64,000 nucleotides of DNA, from NCBI RefSeq assembly GCF_018613065.1, contig NZ_JAGGQW010000056.1, positions 62,001 to 126,000 on the forward strand. Reading direction: 5' to 3'. A program made the translations under genes and the position numbers. Shown here piece by piece: positions 63,040 to 64,000 of this stretch. Every line of letters begins with the position of its first letter. Within the stretch, counting starts at the first letter, position 1. Source of the stretch: Bacillus sp. ISL-7. Its GTDB lineage: Bacteria; Bacillota; Bacilli; Bacillales_B; DSM-18226. Under the pieces are notes generated by a model. That model ran no database searches, was not told the DNA's origin, and saw only the letters and a list, made by a program, of their open reading frames with translations.

Positions 63040-63705
63040 TTAGCACGTTAAACCGCAAGTACAGCGATTTTTTCCAAAAACAAACGAATAAGCAGATGGA
63101 AATTCTTGATTCACCCGCTGGACCTCATGGGCAAACTCCTGTTCATTTTTAGGAACATTTGATAAGGAATCGGCTTTTTTCTGATTATCAATATGAGCGC
63201 CTGGTGGAACAAAGCTTCCAGGCCTTAGCGTTACTCCACCAGTAACAACTGCCCCTGAGGCGATGAAACTTCCTTCTCCGACCTGGGCATGATAAACAAT
63301 TGACTTAAAACCGATAAATACCTTTTTATCAATCTGACAGGGACCATGAATCAATGAACCATGTGCACAGGATACCTCATCGCCGATATAGACTGAATAT
63401 TTCCTATTATTAACCTCTACATGTTTGTTTTTTAAACCATGAAGGATTACTCCGTCCTGCAAATTACTGTTGCTTCCGATAAAGAAAGGCGTTCCTTCAT
63501 CTGCACGAATACTGACGAAGGGACCGACATACGTATTATTCCGAATCGTAACGTCGCCGACAATATAGGTGAACGGGCTTAAAAATGCCGTTTTATTTAT
63601 TTTTGGAAAAATTGGTGTGGGATTTACGGAAGTTACCGGATTCGAACCTACAAAGTAACTATAAATATTAAAAGGACCATTTAAATTATTGGGATTATGC
63701 CACAA
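63040..63705 (-). CDS. Gamma-class carbonic anhydrase (Cam-like)
   Basis: About 221 residues from TTG 63705 (AAGGGG 8 bases upstream). Left-handed beta-helix: FTYIVGDVTIRNNTYVGPFV, then SIRADEG, NLQDGVILHG (first zinc His) and CAHGSLIHGP (second and third zinc His). The RxDEG and QD residues match the Cam enzyme of Methanosarcina more closely than the CamH group. A Cys-rich tail, NRCTCGLTC, is unusual. Probably hydrates CO2, or is a paralogue with a changed role. No signal peptide seen. Confidence 0.82.
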   Translation of the reverse strand: MWHNPNNLNGPFNIYSYFVGSNPVTSVNPTPIFPKINKTAFLSPFTYIVGDVTIRNNTYVGPFVSIRADEGTPFFIGSNSNLQDGVILHGLKNKHVEVNNRKYSVYIGDEVSCAHGSLIHGPCQIDKKVFIGFKSIVYHAQVGEGSFIASGAVVTGGVTLRPGSFVPPGAHIDNQKKADSLSNVPKNEQEFAHEVQRVNQEFPSAYSFVFGKNRCTCGLTC

Positions 63706-63796
63706 AATAAATTCCCCTTTCAAATAACGGGATTTTTAATTATTCATACTACATATACGTAGGTTTTCTGAATAAATACCTTTTTTCATGGTCCAA

Positions 63797-63827
63797 ATAA
63801 AAGACAGTGATTCCTAAATCACTGCCC
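63797..63827 (-). terminator. Terminator of the gene at the right edge
   Basis: Minus strand GGCAGTGA...TCACTGTC then TTTTATTT. Confidence 0.75.
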
Positions 63828-63835
63828 TTTTAGCA

Positions 63836-64000
63836 TTATTCTTTTGTTAGGTTTACAGGATTATCATCCTGTTCACTTTTTTCTTTTTCTAACTGCTCTA
63901 TCCGTGCATCAATTGTACTTTGGAAGTAGGAATGGTTCACCTTGTGTTCTAATCGTTCCAGATAGTTTTCAATATCCTTAAACTTTGATGAAAATTGGTC
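63836..64000 (-). CDS. Partial coiled-coil protein (5' end outside window)
   Basis: The last 54 residues of a minus-strand gene: FKDIENYLERLEHKVNHSYF, then IDARIEQLEKEKSEQDD, ending VNLTKE. Acidic and heptad-like. The frame is open to the window edge, so nothing can be said about the N terminus. Confidence 0.6.
   Translation of the reverse strand, partial: DQFSSKFKDIENYLERLEHKVNHSYFQSTIDARIEQLEKEKSEQDDNPVNLTKE

Overview
The window is a low-GC stretch of chromosome from a spore-forming member of the Bacillaceae, most likely the Neobacillus/Bacillus group. This is inferred from the Shine-Dalgarno sequences (GGAGG, with frequent TTG and GTG starts), the B. subtilis-like gene sets (glnQHMP, gabP, proline catabolism, yugP, a SleB/CwlJ-type hydrolase) and Firmicute-type terminators. 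No rRNA, tRNA or CRISPR array was seen. There is no intact mobile element, only a decayed IS3-type fragment. An unusual number of gene remnants is scattered between intact genes.

Layout. 0-3.3 kb: partial RpiR regulator, Fur-regulated FbpA-like protein, an HTH/J-domain protein, and a pyruvate kinase paralogue broken by an in-frame stop. 3.8-6.8 kb: the glnQHMP amino-acid ABC transporter with a consensus promoter. 7-9.5 kb: amino-acid permease, cell-wall hydrolase, YpfJ remnant. 9.7-13.9 kb: a sugar-oxidation operon with a LacI regulator, two Gfo/Idh/MocA dehydrogenases and a frameshifted ThuA. 14.1-22.3 kb: the main accessory block, a thiazole/oxazole-modified microcin (TOMM) cluster of the heterocycloanthracin/sonorensin type. 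It has a Cys-every-third-residue precursor, a ThiF-like partner protein, a YcaO cyclodehydratase and a SagB dehydrogenase, followed by an S9 peptidase. The block is flanked by two related copies of one gene end. 22.6-28.6 kb: Crh-like HPr paralogue, DUF1275 membrane protein, another Gfo/Idh enzyme, SEC-C protein and two DUF2382 stress proteins. 28.6-34.8 kb: GH3 glycosidase with AraC regulator and cre site, fructose-6-phosphate-aldolase-type transaldolase beside a 6-phosphogluconate dehydrogenase remnant, and an iron alcohol dehydrogenase.

34.9-48.5 kb: a mixed region with a methyltransferase, small membrane proteins, YugP, a HAD phosphatase, a PrmC-like methyltransferase, aldo/keto reductase, cysteine desulfurase, a class I amidotransferase, EamA and MFS transporters, and many small or broken genes. 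48.5-54.8 kb: a proline/glutamate catabolic block. A GabP-type permease lies upstream of P5C dehydrogenase, proline dehydrogenase and glutamate dehydrogenase, which together take proline to 2-oxoglutarate. 55-64 kb: ankyrin remnant, serC, a class V aminotransferase, a luciferase-like oxidoreductase, a SgcJ-type protein, an FAD monooxygenase, a DUF3800 protein, a Cam-like gamma carbonic anhydrase, and a truncated gene at the right edge.

Repeats stand out. A palindromic element built on GTGTCAGGCACC recurs at six or more intergenic sites. Three separate intergenic tandem arrays have periods of about 21, 52 and 52 bp. Several broken genes carry their lesion in a poly-A or poly-T run, so assembly error must be excluded before they are treated as true pseudogenes.
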